A stretch of DNA of 64,000 nucleotides from Variimorphobacter saccharofermentans (GCF_014174405.1 NZ_JACEGA010000001.1:1951001-2015000), one strand, 5' to 3'. Positions 36,285 through 45,259 are shown, counted from the stretch's first letter. The notes: a model not told the origin generated them from the letters alone. Numbers and translations: made by a program.

Positions 36285-36902
36285 CTACATAAACATTCTA
36301 AATAATCCGATTACTTTTCCCTGAATATTCAAATCAGATACGATAATGGGTTCCATAGTATCATTCTCCGGCTGTAAGCGGTAGTAACCATTCTCTTTGT
36401 AAAATGTCTTAACGGTCACTTCATCGCCAAGCAATGCCACTACATAATCACCGTTCTTAGCATGGGACTGCTTTTGAACTAAGATCTTATCCCCGTTGAA
36501 TATACCGGCATTAATCATACTATCACCCTTAACTCTTAACATAAAGGTTTCTTCGTTCGGCATATATTCAGAAGGAATGGGAAAATAGCTCTCAATATTT
36601 TCGACTGCCAGAATTGGTTGGCCTGCTGTGATCGTACCTACTAATGGAACATTCACCAGCTCACGTCTGGTCAGATTAAATTCATCATCAATAATTTCAA
36701 TAGCGCGTGGTTTTGAGGGATCACGTCGGATATATCCATTCTTCTCCAGGGTCTCTAAATGGGAGTGAACAGAAGAGGTTGATTTAAGTTTAACCGCTTC
36801 ACATATTTCACGAACAGCAGGTGGATAACCTTTATTAATAATTTGAGATTTCAAATATTCTAATATTTCTTTTTGCTTATTGCTAATTCTTCCATACCCC
36901 AT
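36285..36902 (-). CDS. lexA: SOS repressor LexA
   Basis: A 205-residue repressor: winged helix-turn-helix (1-65, KSTSSVHSHLETLEKNGYI), self-cleavage site Ala93-Gly94 in GTITAGQP, catalytic Ser128 in GDSM and Lys165 in EVTVKTFY. After DNA damage RecA filaments promote self-cleavage and the regulon opens. It is divergent from a yneA-like gene, the standard Firmicutes layout, and the shared region carries several LexA-like boxes, so it controls itself. Confidence 0.97.
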   Translation of the reverse strand: MGYGRISNKQKEILEYLKSQIINKGYPPAVREICEAVKLKSTSSVHSHLETLEKNGYIRRDPSKPRAIEIIDDEFNLTRRELVNVPLVGTITAGQPILAVENIESYFPIPSEYMPNEETFMLRVKGDSMINAGIFNGDKILVQKQSHAKNGDYVVALLGDEVTVKTFYKENGYYRLQPENDTMEPIIVSDLNIQGKVIGLFRMFM

Positions 36903-36932
36903 TATGTATCAGCCTCCATTTCCTTTTGAAAT

Positions 36933-36961
36933 ATTATATCATAGCTTTCGTAGAAATGCAA
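36933..36961 (-). promoter_or_regulatory. Promoter of lexA
   Basis: Minus-strand TTGCAT (plus 36956-36961), 17 bp, TATAAT (plus 36933-36938). A LexA-like box at 36961-36972 touches the -35 element. Confidence 0.75.
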
Positions 36962-37153
36962 AACTTATGTTCTGAAAAACGAAAAAATGTTTGCAAAACA
37001 AATGTTTGTATAATAACAGCATTTTATTATATTACCAGAAGTTTTGAAAAGGTATATTGATAAAACAAACCATATGTTCGAAAAAATGTATTGACAAACA
37101 AATGTTTGGTATATATAATATGAATATAAAACAAATGTTCGTATCATATGTTC
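36961..37153. promoter_or_regulatory. Cluster of six LexA-like operator boxes
   Basis: Boxes of the form [AG]AAC-N4-GTT[CT] or close variants are at 36961-36972 (AAACTTATGTTC), 36996-37007 (AAACAAATGTTT), 37068-37079 (AACCATATGTTC), 37096-37107 (AAACAAATGTTT), 37129-37140 (AAACAAATGTTC) and 37142-37153 (TATCATATGTTC). The one at 37096 sits between -35 and -10 of the yneA-like promoter. The first, fourth and fifth are the best supported. Confidence 0.75.
37091..37119 (+). promoter_or_regulatory. SOS promoter of the yneA-like gene
   Basis: TTGACA (37091-37096), 17 bp, TATAAT (37114-37119): perfect consensus with a LexA-like box in the spacer, so strong when LexA leaves and shut when bound. A leader of about 260 nt follows. 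Confidence 0.85.
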
Positions 37154-37385
37154 GCTAAAAATTTTTAATATTCTTTTCTTCATAAGACATCGGATGACTT
37201 TAACCCATAATATAATAAAAAGGTAATCAATGCTATTCCATTATTATGTAATAAGTAATTAGGTAACATGATACATGCATGAAAGGATATATTGATGGAT
37301 CCCGCATGATTTGATTGATTGTCAGAGTAGATGGAATAGTTACATATATTACACAGTAAGATAATATCTTAGGAGGTATATTAAG

Positions 37386-37775
37386 ATGGATAAAACAGTG
37401 AACATGAAAGGTGAAAAGATATATAGCAAGCGTGCATTTCATCATTATTGTAAAGGAAGTTCTTATATGGTAAATAGAAGACGGTTATGGTCTATCGGAT
37501 TAGCAGTTTTAATTGTAGTATTGTTCTTTTCCGTATTGTTTATAACTAAGACAGTTACCGCTCAGCGTAATACATCACGTATCAAGAAAGTTGCCAGTAT
37601 TGAGATTAAGGAAGGCGATACCTTATGGAGCATCGCATCCGATTATGTTACAGATGAATACAAGGATTTACACGATTATATCGATGAGATAAAGAATAGT
37701 AATGGTATGGCTACCGATGAAATTCATGCCGGTAATTTTATTATAGTTCCATACTATGTTGATGCTGCCAGATGA
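37386..37775 (+). CDS. yneA: YneA-like LysM cell-division inhibitor
   Basis: A 129-residue protein with a cytoplasmic N-terminal part (about 30 residues), one membrane segment (about 38-58) and a LysM domain outside (about 72-125, EGDTLWSIASDYVTDEYKD...IIVPY). In Bacillus, YneA delays division during the SOS response, and the same LexA-divergent position supports that role here. The first ATG has a perfect AGGAGG; an internal ATG at 37468 after AAAGGAAG would give a 102-residue form close to the usual YneA length. Confidence 0.85.
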   Translation: MDKTVNMKGEKIYSKRAFHHYCKGSSYMVNRRRLWSIGLAVLIVVLFFSVLFITKTVTAQRNTSRIKKVASIEIKEGDTLWSIASDYVTDEYKDLHDYIDEIKNSNGMATDEIHAGNFIIVPYYVDAAR

Positions 37776-37799
37776 TCTCCTATAATATTCTACATGTAT

Positions 37800-37830
37800 A
37801 AAGACCCCTATTTGATATATGGGGGTCTTT
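37800..37830 (+). terminator. Terminator of the yneA-like gene
   Basis: AAAGACCCC pairs with GGGGTCTTT around a short AT loop. Confidence 0.88.
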
Positions 37831-38024
37831 ATGCATATACAGATAATAATTCGAATATTAAGAAGTGTAAATCATGAAGCAAATACATTCACATTTTATA
37901 TTATGCGAATACTAACAGATATTTCGATCGACTTTATGTTATAATAAAAATGTAGTAAACATGCTATAAGTGATATATAAGCATGTGATCGGAGAAAATG
38001 GTGAAAGAAATGGAGAGATTGACG

Positions 38025-38741
38025 ATGATAAACTCTATATTATTAGATTTTGGTAATGTATTAGCATATCCAAGCTCTGGTAACTGGTTTGTTCCGCCCA
38101 ATATTCATTCTATACTAAGTATGGATGTCTGCGATTTACTGGTTAAGGAGATGAAAAATATAACTTCTGCATTTCAAGAGGCCTATAAGCTTATTAACGA
38201 AAATCATCTTATGCATACGGAACAAGAGGAAATAGAGCAGTTCACCGATTTTTATCGTATCATTCTTCAGAATATTGATTTCGGTTCAAAGGAAAATATA
38301 GATATCAACTGGGTTTCAAGACAATTAGCAAAGGATTTGGTATGTAATGATAACCGTGTAGTGATCTATGACGATGTACTTACGTCAATTAAGAATTTGA
38401 AAGAAACTTATCGTGTTGCATTATTAACAGATAATTGGCCATCTGTGAGAAGAGTGTTAGACAACAGTTTCATTACTCCACTACTGGATGGACTGATTAT
38501 TTCCTGCGATTATGGAATGTGTAAGGATAAAGTGGAATTCTTTCATATCGCTGCAACAGAGCTTAGGATGGAACCGGCAAATACAGTATTTGTAGATGAT
38601 TCAGAAGGTAACTTAGATAACTCAAAGCTTGCAGGATTTTATCCGATTATGATGGACCGTAATAACAAGCTACAAAGCAAATATCCCGTTATTCATAGCT
38701 TAGTTGAAGTTCAAAATATGATAAATCGTATCACCATATAA
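38025..38741 (+). CDS. HAD superfamily hydrolase
   Basis: A 238-residue hydrolase, probably a phosphatase of small metabolites. Motif I is LLDFGNVLAYP (nucleophile Asp in DFGN, as in HAD subfamily IA), motif II is LLTDNWPS, and motif IV is TVFVDDSEGN. In motif I the second Asp of DxD is Asn (DFGN), as in YihX-like members, which are usually still active. Starts at 37998 and 38010 are also in frame; 38025 has GGAGAG about 8 bases upstream and lies just before the first beta strand. Confidence 0.82.
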   Translation: MINSILLDFGNVLAYPSSGNWFVPPNIHSILSMDVCDLLVKEMKNITSAFQEAYKLINENHLMHTEQEEIEQFTDFYRIILQNIDFGSKENIDINWVSRQLAKDLVCNDNRVVIYDDVLTSIKNLKETYRVALLTDNWPSVRRVLDNSFITPLLDGLIISCDYGMCKDKVEFFHIAATELRMEPANTVFVDDSEGNLDNSKLAGFYPIMMDRNNKLQSKYPVIHSLVEVQNMINRITI

Positions 38742-38885
38742 ATAGAATGCAATTAATATGTCATGTCATACGAATTTATAATTAAATTTTTCTTGAATTT
38801 AGATAATGAAATGGTTTATATTGGAATTAGCAACTTAAAACAGATCAAGATATTATACAATTTAAAGAATATATAGAGGATTATT

Positions 38886-39113
38886 ATGACAGATAAGCTT
38901 ATGGTTCTAATCTATTTGGCATCAGAATTTAGTTACCCGCTTCTAGATATAACAAGGCTTGTAATCGGATTGATACTTCTTATTTTTATGGGAATATTGT
39001 TTCGCAAATTTGCTGACTGGATAGGGAGAGAGTTGCGATTTGCAGAGCATTTTATAGCTTTAATACAATGGATAAAGAGAAAATGCAGGAAGTTGATATC
39101 GAGTAAGGAGTAA
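38886..39113 (+). CDS. Small single-span membrane protein, unknown
   Basis: A 75-residue protein with one strong hydrophobic segment (about 22-42, ITRLVIGLILLIFMGILF) followed by an amphipathic, lysine/arginine-rich tail. GAGG lies about 7 bases before the ATG. No family is recognised; it could also be a small toxin-like or regulatory membrane peptide. Confidence 0.5.
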   Translation: MTDKLMVLIYLASEFSYPLLDITRLVIGLILLIFMGILFRKFADWIGRELRFAEHFIALIQWIKRKCRKLISSKE

Positions 39114-39142
39114 TGCATTATTGCTAAAATGGAGACAGGTAG

Positions 39143-39979
39143 ATGATTCAGATAGAAAACATACAAGATTATCATGGGAAGACACTAAAGCGGAGCAATG
39201 ACTATCTTTATATTCCTCCGGATAATTTATTGCGTCCTTACATTTCCTGCTATACGATAACGCGACCAGCTTCAATGTCGGACGAGTACACAATTATGCC
39301 TTCTGCAAGTTCAACGATTGTAATAGCAGTAGACAATTAGCAAATATCCAGTAGGCTGAGGGGAGTGAATACGAAAGCATCAAATGTAGGTGTCCATGCC
39401 AATAAGATGATATTATTACTGTTAATCGAATTTTATCCTGGTGGATTGTATCCCTTTCTTAATATGGATCAGTTAGAGTTAATAGACCAATCGATTTTGT
39501 TAAATGAATTGGACAGGGTACTAACACAGAATATCGAGATGGAGCTGATCAAGGCAGAAGATATTGATTCACTGGTGAAAGGACTGGATAAGGTTTTTTT
39601 AACACGATTGATGGATACATATACGGATAATAGAATTACTGAAATCAGGAAACATATCTTAATTAGGAATGGAAATGTGAGTACACAGGAGTTATCTTCA
39701 GAATTTTATTATAGTGAAAGGCATATCAGACGTTTGTTTATGCAATATATAGGTACGACACCCAAGATGTTTGCTCGTATAGTGAGAATGAATTATGCAA
39801 TGCGATTAATGCAGAACAATCCTTCTGATCTAACAGATGTAACAGTGATAGCTGGCTTTTTTGATCAACTACATTTCATTCATGATTTTAAATCAATCTG
39901 TGGTATATCACCGATGGATTATATCAAAGACATGTCCGTTTTTTACAATGATGAATATAAAATGTGGAGTATGATATAA
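39143..39979 (+). pseudogene. AraC family regulator with in-frame amber stop
   Basis: The frame runs from ATG 39143 to TAA at 39979 but is cut by one TAG at 39338-39340. Residues before it (YIPPDNLLRPYISCYTITRP) look like the N-terminal domain of DUF6597-type AraC regulators. After it the same frame continues with LLLIEFYPGGLYPFL of that domain and a complete helix-turn-helix (YYSERHIRRLFMQYIGTTPKMFARIVR). So a ~278-codon gene is broken by a single nonsense codon. It may be a fresh pseudogene, a sequencing error, or read through; the second half could restart at GTG 39365. Confidence 0.75.
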
Positions 39980-40016
39980 CTGTTCAAATTCTGTGTTACA
40001 GTGAAAGGATGATAAA

Positions 40017-40970
40017 ATGAGAAAATTAAGCGAAAAATCATTTGAAGAAATAAGAAAATGGGTGTACCAGAATGCACGACTATTTGAATTAGCCAGATGG
40101 AAGTATGAATTCGAGCATGGTAGTAAGGAGGAGGTGCTATCGGCTCTGTCGCTCTATCAAAATGAAGACGGAGGATTCGGAAATGCTCTTGAACCGGATA
40201 ACTGGAATCCAAATTCCTCTCCTTATACGACGCTGTACGCCATCGACATATTAAAGGATATAAACGCAACGGATAGTAGCCATCCTATCATGAAAGGGAT
40301 AATAAAATATTTGGATGGTGGAGATCATTATGATGAAAACGGTTGGTTATTTTCAATTCCGTCTAACAATGAGTATCCGCATGCACCCTGGTGGACCTAT
40401 GACAGAGAAGCGAATCAGTATGAAAGTATTGGCGTATCGGCAGGAATAGCCTCTTTTATAATAGAGTTTATTGACCCGAATACCCAGTTATACAAGAAAG
40501 CGTTATCGGTTATCGATCGATTAATTCTCAAACTCAATTCTACGGATAACTACGGGGATATGGGTGCAAAGGGTTATATTACGTTAAAAAATACCTTACA
40601 TAAGCTTGGGTTGGCTGGTAAATATGATATGGAAGTAGTGTCGGATTCAATTAGAAAAATAGTATATGATTCCATAGAGAGAGATGTTTCCAAATGGGCT
40701 TATTATGGAAAGAGACCATCCGATTATATATTCTCACCGGATAGTGAGTTCTATAAGGAAAATGAGGATATCATGCAAAAAGAGCTTGACTATACCATAG
40801 ATACAAGACCTGAAAATGGTGTGTGGGGAATTACCTGGAGCTGGTTTGATTTGAATGATACTTATCCAAAAGAATTTGCCATATCAGAAAACTGGTGGAA
40901 ATCAGATGTTGCAATCCGCAAGCTAAAATTATTAAGGAATTTTGACAGACTGGATTTCAATAGCAAATAA
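40017..40970 (+). CDS. Alpha/alpha-toroid (terpenoid cyclase-like fold) protein, unknown
   Basis: A 317-residue protein. The QNEDGGFGNALEPD stretch near residue 50 is a QxxDGGFG-type repeat as seen in squalene cyclase, prenyltransferase beta and complement-like alpha-toroids; several more W/Y-rich repeats follow. No DxDD catalytic motif or metal site is clear, and there is no signal peptide. It may be a substrate-binding or unknown enzyme. AAAGGA precedes the ATG. Confidence 0.65.
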   Translation: MRKLSEKSFEEIRKWVYQNARLFELARWKYEFEHGSKEEVLSALSLYQNEDGGFGNALEPDNWNPNSSPYTTLYAIDILKDINATDSSHPIMKGIIKYLDGGDHYDENGWLFSIPSNNEYPHAPWWTYDREANQYESIGVSAGIASFIIEFIDPNTQLYKKALSVIDRLILKLNSTDNYGDMGAKGYITLKNTLHKLGLAGKYDMEVVSDSIRKIVYDSIERDVSKWAYYGKRPSDYIFSPDSEFYKENEDIMQKELDYTIDTRPENGVWGITWSWFDLNDTYPKEFAISENWWKSDVAIRKLKLLRNFDRLDFNSK

Positions 40971-41083
40971 CGATAAGATTCATTTACATATCTATATGCG
41001 CACGATTATTATCACAGGATTGTAAAGAAATTACTATTGAAATATGAGAATTAAGAATATATTTGAGCACATGGAGGGAGATA

Positions 41084-41617
41084 ATGGGCGTTATAGATAT
41101 TATTAGTGAAAGAACAAGTTATAGAGGCAGATATGCCAGTGATAGAATTCCTAGGGAGCATCTTCAGCTGATTATGGAAGCGGGACTAGCGGCTCCCTCA
41201 GGATGTAATAAGCAAACAACCAGCTTAATTGCGGTGGATGATCCGGATATACTGGACAAATTGCATGCTGTTATTCAGCCGCCTATTGGGGAAACAGCAC
41301 CTGCTATGATATGTGTATTAACGAAAAGGATATTTGCATACAGAGATAAGTGTTATGCGACTCAAGATTATTCAGCAGCTATAGAAAATATGCTATTAGC
41401 GATTGTGGAATTAGGATATCAAAGCTGTTGGATAGAAGGACATATAACAGATGATGATAAAATCGGTCATCAAATGGCACAAATATTAAACGTACCGGAT
41501 GAATATGAGTTGGTATGTTTTCTTCCCATCGGGATAGCTGTAGAGGATTTAAAGAAGGTGAAAAAGCGTCCATTTGAAGAAAGAGCTTGGTATAATAGCT
41601 TTGGTAATCGGTTATAA
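41084..41617 (+). CDS. Nitroreductase family protein
   Basis: A 177-residue FMN-dependent oxidoreductase. The N-terminal ISERTSYRGRYASDRIPREHL and AGLAAPSGCNKQ stretches are the family FMN-binding region (R-T-S-Y-R, APSGxNxQ), and LAIVELGYQSCWIEGHI is the central helix. GGAGGGAG lies just before the ATG at 41084, so the upstream ATG at 41063 is not used. The physiological substrate is unknown. Confidence 0.88.
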   Translation: MGVIDIISERTSYRGRYASDRIPREHLQLIMEAGLAAPSGCNKQTTSLIAVDDPDILDKLHAVIQPPIGETAPAMICVLTKRIFAYRDKCYATQDYSAAIENMLLAIVELGYQSCWIEGHITDDDKIGHQMAQILNVPDEYELVCFLPIGIAVEDLKKVKKRPFEERAWYNSFGNRL

Positions 41618-41657
41618 ACTAGTTAATGTTCTAATAGGTGGAATTAGGAGTATATGT

Positions 41658-42431
41658 ATGAAGAATGATAAGACAACCATACAGTCCATAGAAGAGTACT
41701 GTATAAATAAAGCAGGAGCTTATGAGGCAAGACCTTTTGGAACATATCCCATCTGTTATAAGGTAATGGGAAAAATATTCGCTCAATTCAACACGGAAGA
41801 CAGCTTCTATAAAATAACGCTTAAATGCGAACCTGAAATGGCGGAGCTTTATCGTCAGCTTTATCCGGAGATCGTGGTACGCGGATATCATTGTCCGCCT
41901 GTACAACAACCATATTGGAATACAATTGACCTATATGCCTTTCACGATATGAATATGCTTTATCAAATGATTGATGAAGCATACGATGCAGTAATAGGAA
42001 AGCTTAGCAGAAAAATGAAAATGCAATTACTATCCATGACAGATATTGATTTTAGGGAGTTGGATGGCGAACATCCTGATTTTACAATGCTTGGTAATAA
42101 TCAAAGAGATAGTGGCTTAGATGTAATTGTTGCATATAAAGAAGGAGTTCCGGTAGCTTGTGGAGCCTATAAAATGTATGATGAGGATCATGCTGAACTA
42201 AAATGTATCTTTACCGAACCGTCTAGTCGAAATATGGGATTGGGTTCAGAAATACTAAGAAGATTAGAGGCGAAAGCAAAAATAAATGGATTCAAGTGGT
42301 GTGTTTTAGAAACAGATATATCCTCTGAAAAAGCCAGTCATATATTCAAAAAAGCAGGCTATCAAGTGATACCGGGCTACGGTCAATATATTGATATGCC
42401 GAGTTCCTTATGCATGGAGCGAAAGATATAG
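41658..42431 (+). CDS. MmcQ/YjbR domain fused to GNAT acetyltransferase
   Basis: A 257-residue two-domain protein. Residues 1-115 have the MmcQ/YjbR (DUF419) pattern: SIEEYCINKAGAYEARPFG, KVMGKIFAQF, and the late LYQMIDEAYDAV. Residues 130-257 are a GNAT domain with the acetyl-CoA loop NMGLGSEILRRLEAKAK. YjbR proteins bind DNA-like or nucleic acid surfaces, so acetylation of a linked target is conceivable, but unproven. The ATG at 41658 has AGGAG 7 bases upstream; a longer frame from 41574 overlaps the nitroreductase end. Confidence 0.8.
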   Translation: MKNDKTTIQSIEEYCINKAGAYEARPFGTYPICYKVMGKIFAQFNTEDSFYKITLKCEPEMAELYRQLYPEIVVRGYHCPPVQQPYWNTIDLYAFHDMNMLYQMIDEAYDAVIGKLSRKMKMQLLSMTDIDFRELDGEHPDFTMLGNNQRDSGLDVIVAYKEGVPVACGAYKMYDEDHAELKCIFTEPSSRNMGLGSEILRRLEAKAKINGFKWCVLETDISSEKASHIFKKAGYQVIPGYGQYIDMPSSLCMERKI

Positions 42432-42500
42432 AATTACAGATTATGTATTAAAAATATATTAAAATATTTAAGCATATCAATATGAGGAGGTACTATCGTT

Positions 42501-42926
42501 ATGGATGGTGAATTAAAAATTAAAATGTATTCCTTTACCCTGGACTGCAAAGACCCACATGAGTTGGCAAAGTTCTATACTGAGCTTCTCAAATGGGAAA
42601 TTGCGTTTGAAGACGAAAATTGGGTCTGTATCCACGCTCCTGGAACCAACCAGGGAACATATCCTAACATATTGTTCCAGCGTAATCCTGAGTATTTGCC
42701 ACCTGTTTGGCCTGAAAAACCTGAAGCTCAGCAGCAAATGGCGCATTTGGACTTTGTTGTTAATGATTTGGAAAAGGCAGTTCAGCATGCAATCCAGTGT
42801 GGAGCAAAAGTCGCAGAGGATCAATTTTCTGATGACTGGAGAGTTATGTTTGATCCTTCCGGACATCCCTTTTGCTTATGTCCTATGATATCCCTTATGG
42901 AAAGCGATGATTTTGCATTATTATAA
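42501..42926 (+). CDS. VOC (glyoxalase-like) family protein
   Basis: A 141-residue protein of two beta-alpha-beta-beta-beta modules: SFTLDCKDPHELAKFYTELLKWEI at the start and QQMAHLDFVVNDLEKAVQHAIQCGAKV in the second half, ending DPSGHPFCLCP. This is the PhnB/glyoxalase_6 type often seen in unknown dioxygenase-like proteins. AGGAGG precedes the ATG. It is convergent with the recombinase gene, overlapping it by 6 bases. Confidence 0.87.
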   Translation: MDGELKIKMYSFTLDCKDPHELAKFYTELLKWEIAFEDENWVCIHAPGTNQGTYPNILFQRNPEYLPPVWPEKPEAQQQMAHLDFVVNDLEKAVQHAIQCGAKVAEDQFSDDWRVMFDPSGHPFCLCPMISLMESDDFALL

Positions 42927-43976
42927 TTTTTTCTCCCTTAATTTCACAACATTAGCGGCACTACGTCTGCGGCTATCCTCAATAGCAGCGTAGTGCTTTT
43001 TCGTGGTATTCACATCCTTATGGCCGAGAACATCGGCTACAAGGTAGATATCACCGGTTTCTCTGTAGAGACTGGTACCATAGGTGCTTCGAAGCTTATG
43101 AGGTGTTATTTTCTTTAATTTTGTAACAGTGGAAGCATATTTCTTTACCAGGTTCTCTACAGAACGAACGTTGAGACGTTTCATCTGCATAGAGAGAAAG
43201 AGAGCATTCGTATGTCCGTCTTCTGGAACCATCTTTTTACGTTCCTCCAGATAATTAAGCAAGGCTTCCCGTACTTCATCTCCAAAGTATACAACTACCT
43301 CATATCCTCCCTTTCTTCTTATCTTAATTCCGTTATTATCAAAGTCTACATCATTGATATCAAGACCTACACATTCGGATACACGAATTCCGGTACCCAA
43401 TAAAAGAGTCATAAGAGCAAGATCACGGACCTTCGTTTTCTCGTGGTATCTTTGCTGTGTTTTCGTCATGTTTTCTGCATTCTCAACTTCGTCGAGAAGC
43501 TTTGCAACCTCATCAATTTCCAATCGTATGATTTCTTTGTCATGTAACTTTGGTACACTAATTAAGGAAGGAGGATTTGTAGTTATCAATTCCTTTTTGT
43601 AATAGTAATTATAAAAGCTCCTAAGAGATACGAGTTTTCTCTTCTTACCATTTTCCCGGTTAACATATTCTTTGTCATTGGATTTATAATAAGTGAGATA
43701 TTCCATATATTCTTCAATATCAACGGGCTTTATCTGGTCAAGTATCTCTAACTTAATATCAGTAATAGGTGTGTTTTTCAAGGCTGGATTCGTATTCACT
43801 AGGAACTCGAAGAAAACACCCAAATCATAGGCATAAGCAATTCGTGTTCGTGAAGAGGTGGTAGGTTCAATTCCACGGAAGAAATCACGGCAAAAACGAG
43901 GCAGATTTTCAAGTAAAGCTCGTAATTTTACCGCATTATCAATATTAACCTTTTCATGATAATTATGTTCCTGCAT
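42921..43976 (-). CDS. Tyrosine recombinase (XerC/integrase family)
   Basis: A 351-residue site-specific recombinase with an N-terminal core-binding domain and a catalytic domain. Catalytic residues are visible: Arg in GTGIRVSE, Lys in IRRKGGYE, His-x-x-Arg in HKLRSTYG, His in LGHKD and the nucleophile Tyr in KKHYA. The ATG at 43976 with GGAGG upstream is preferred to 44024. No att sites, phage genes or excision factor surround it, so it may be a chromosomal XerC-type housekeeping enzyme rather than an element's integrase. Confidence 0.88.
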   Translation of the reverse strand: MQEHNYHEKVNIDNAVKLRALLENLPRFCRDFFRGIEPTTSSRTRIAYAYDLGVFFEFLVNTNPALKNTPITDIKLEILDQIKPVDIEEYMEYLTYYKSNDKEYVNRENGKKRKLVSLRSFYNYYYKKELITTNPPSLISVPKLHDKEIIRLEIDEVAKLLDEVENAENMTKTQQRYHEKTKVRDLALMTLLLGTGIRVSECVGLDINDVDFDNNGIKIRRKGGYEVVVYFGDEVREALLNYLEERKKMVPEDGHTNALFLSMQMKRLNVRSVENLVKKYASTVTKLKKITPHKLRSTYGTSLYRETGDIYLVADVLGHKDVNTTKKHYAAIEDSRRRSAANVVKLREKKL

Positions 43977-44024
43977 GATATTCCTCCAAATTCTTTTCGT
44001 ATATTTATTTATACAACATTTCAT

Positions 44025-44747
44025 TTAAAGCCGCTTTCCCCAACCATCTATACCGCTACTTTGGATAGCATGAAACAGCCTTTCTCTCAACCCTGGACTT
44101 TCAAAACCAAGAGTCTTAATCAATTGCTTAATATATTCACGTTTGGTATAGCCATCCACTGGACAGGGATTTTTTACCACAGGCAGCCGGTAAGCATTGC
44201 GAAAGCCCTTTATATCTTTTTCTTCAACATAGATTAGCGGTCGTATTAATGTAATATCGGAGCGATCTAAATAAGTAACAGGAGAGAAGCAGTGAAATCT
44301 GCCCTCATAAATCAATGACATCATCATTGTTTCAATGACATCATCATAATGATGCGCATATGCTTCTTTGTTACAACCAAGTTCCTTTGCCTTTGTATTG
44401 AAAGCACCCTTACGCATTTTAGCACAGAGAGAGCAGGGGTTGCTTTCCTTTCTATGTTCAAATACGATATCGGCTATGTCCGATTCTACAACTGTGTAAT
44501 TAATATTGAGCTCTTTACACAGGTTTGCGACTTCAGTAAAATCCAGCTCTTTAAAGCCCATATTTACAGTAATAGCTTCTATTTCAAATTGCTTTGGATA
44601 AAAACGTCTTAACCCGGAAAGTGCATAAAGTAGTGTCAGACTATCCTTACCGCCGGATACTCCTATTGCAATTTTGTCACCATTTTCAATCATTTGATAA
44701 TCATCTAAAGCTTTTCTGGTATAACTAAGTAGCTGCTGCAATTTCAT
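44025..44747 (-). CDS. ttcA: tRNA 2-thiocytidine biosynthesis protein TtcA-like
   Basis: A 240-residue PP-loop ATPase that should thiolate C32 of some tRNAs. The PP-loop SGGKDS is at 31-36, the iron-sulphur CSLC motif at Cys105-Cys108, and AYAHHYDDVIETMMMSLIYEGR is the family's substrate region. It is shorter than the proteobacterial TtcA (about 310), as usual in clostridia. It lies 48 bp upstream of the recombinase on the same strand. Confidence 0.88.
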   Translation of the reverse strand: MKLQQLLSYTRKALDDYQMIENGDKIAIGVSGGKDSLTLLYALSGLRRFYPKQFEIEAITVNMGFKELDFTEVANLCKELNINYTVVESDIADIVFEHRKESNPCSLCAKMRKGAFNTKAKELGCNKEAYAHHYDDVIETMMMSLIYEGRFHCFSPVTYLDRSDITLIRPLIYVEEKDIKGFRNAYRLPVVKNPCPVDGYTKREYIKQLIKTLGFESPGLRERLFHAIQSSGIDGWGKRL

Positions 44748-45259
44748 ATTGATATCGTGCCTTTCGCATTCATAATATAATCGATGACATTATAACACAA
44801 AATATCTGAAAACAAAAGATGCGTTTATAGCAGAAGCTGGATATTTACTGATATATAACTTCAATTACATTCTATGACCATAGAATGCTTAGTAATAAAA
44901 ATGTAACAAGTAAAAGTGATATAATTAAAAAATTAGAAATAACAGTCGAATGCTGTAGAAATCGATATATTATGTTCAAAGTTTATGCTACATATGTAGA
45001 ACCTTCAATATTAAGGCTATTTTGCTACTATTTGCCATGTGGAATTGTAACTGATTATGTAAACTAAAAAAAATATTTATGTTATTATTCATGTTTTTGT
45101 CATATGACACATTTTTAACACTTTTTAACACTATTGTAATAAATGTAGCATGGAAAGAGAATTTGGAAATTAATTTACAAACCTTACTTCGGTTTACAAA
45201 TTTTACTCTCTTTTTTATAACCGTAGGTAATCACAAAAGACAGGAGGAAGAATACGGCT
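44748..45259. other. AT-rich intergenic region with a perfect palindrome
   Basis: The region between divergent ttcA and the amidase has no credible gene. A perfect inverted repeat CATTCTATG-AC-CATAGAATG lies at 44868-44887, and a tandem TTTTTAACAC pair at about 45111-45130. These may be regulator sites. AGGAGG is at 45242-45247 before the amidase start. Confidence 0.5.

Noticed and set aside
39600..40020. A frameshift rather than a nonsense mutation in the AraC gene
   Set aside because: The distance from the TAG to the next in-frame GTG and to homologous sequence is a multiple of three, so the frame is kept and only the stop codon breaks it.
42921..43976. An integrative element around the tyrosine recombinase
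   Set aside because: No direct repeats, tRNA ends, relaxase, phage or transfer genes were seen on either side.
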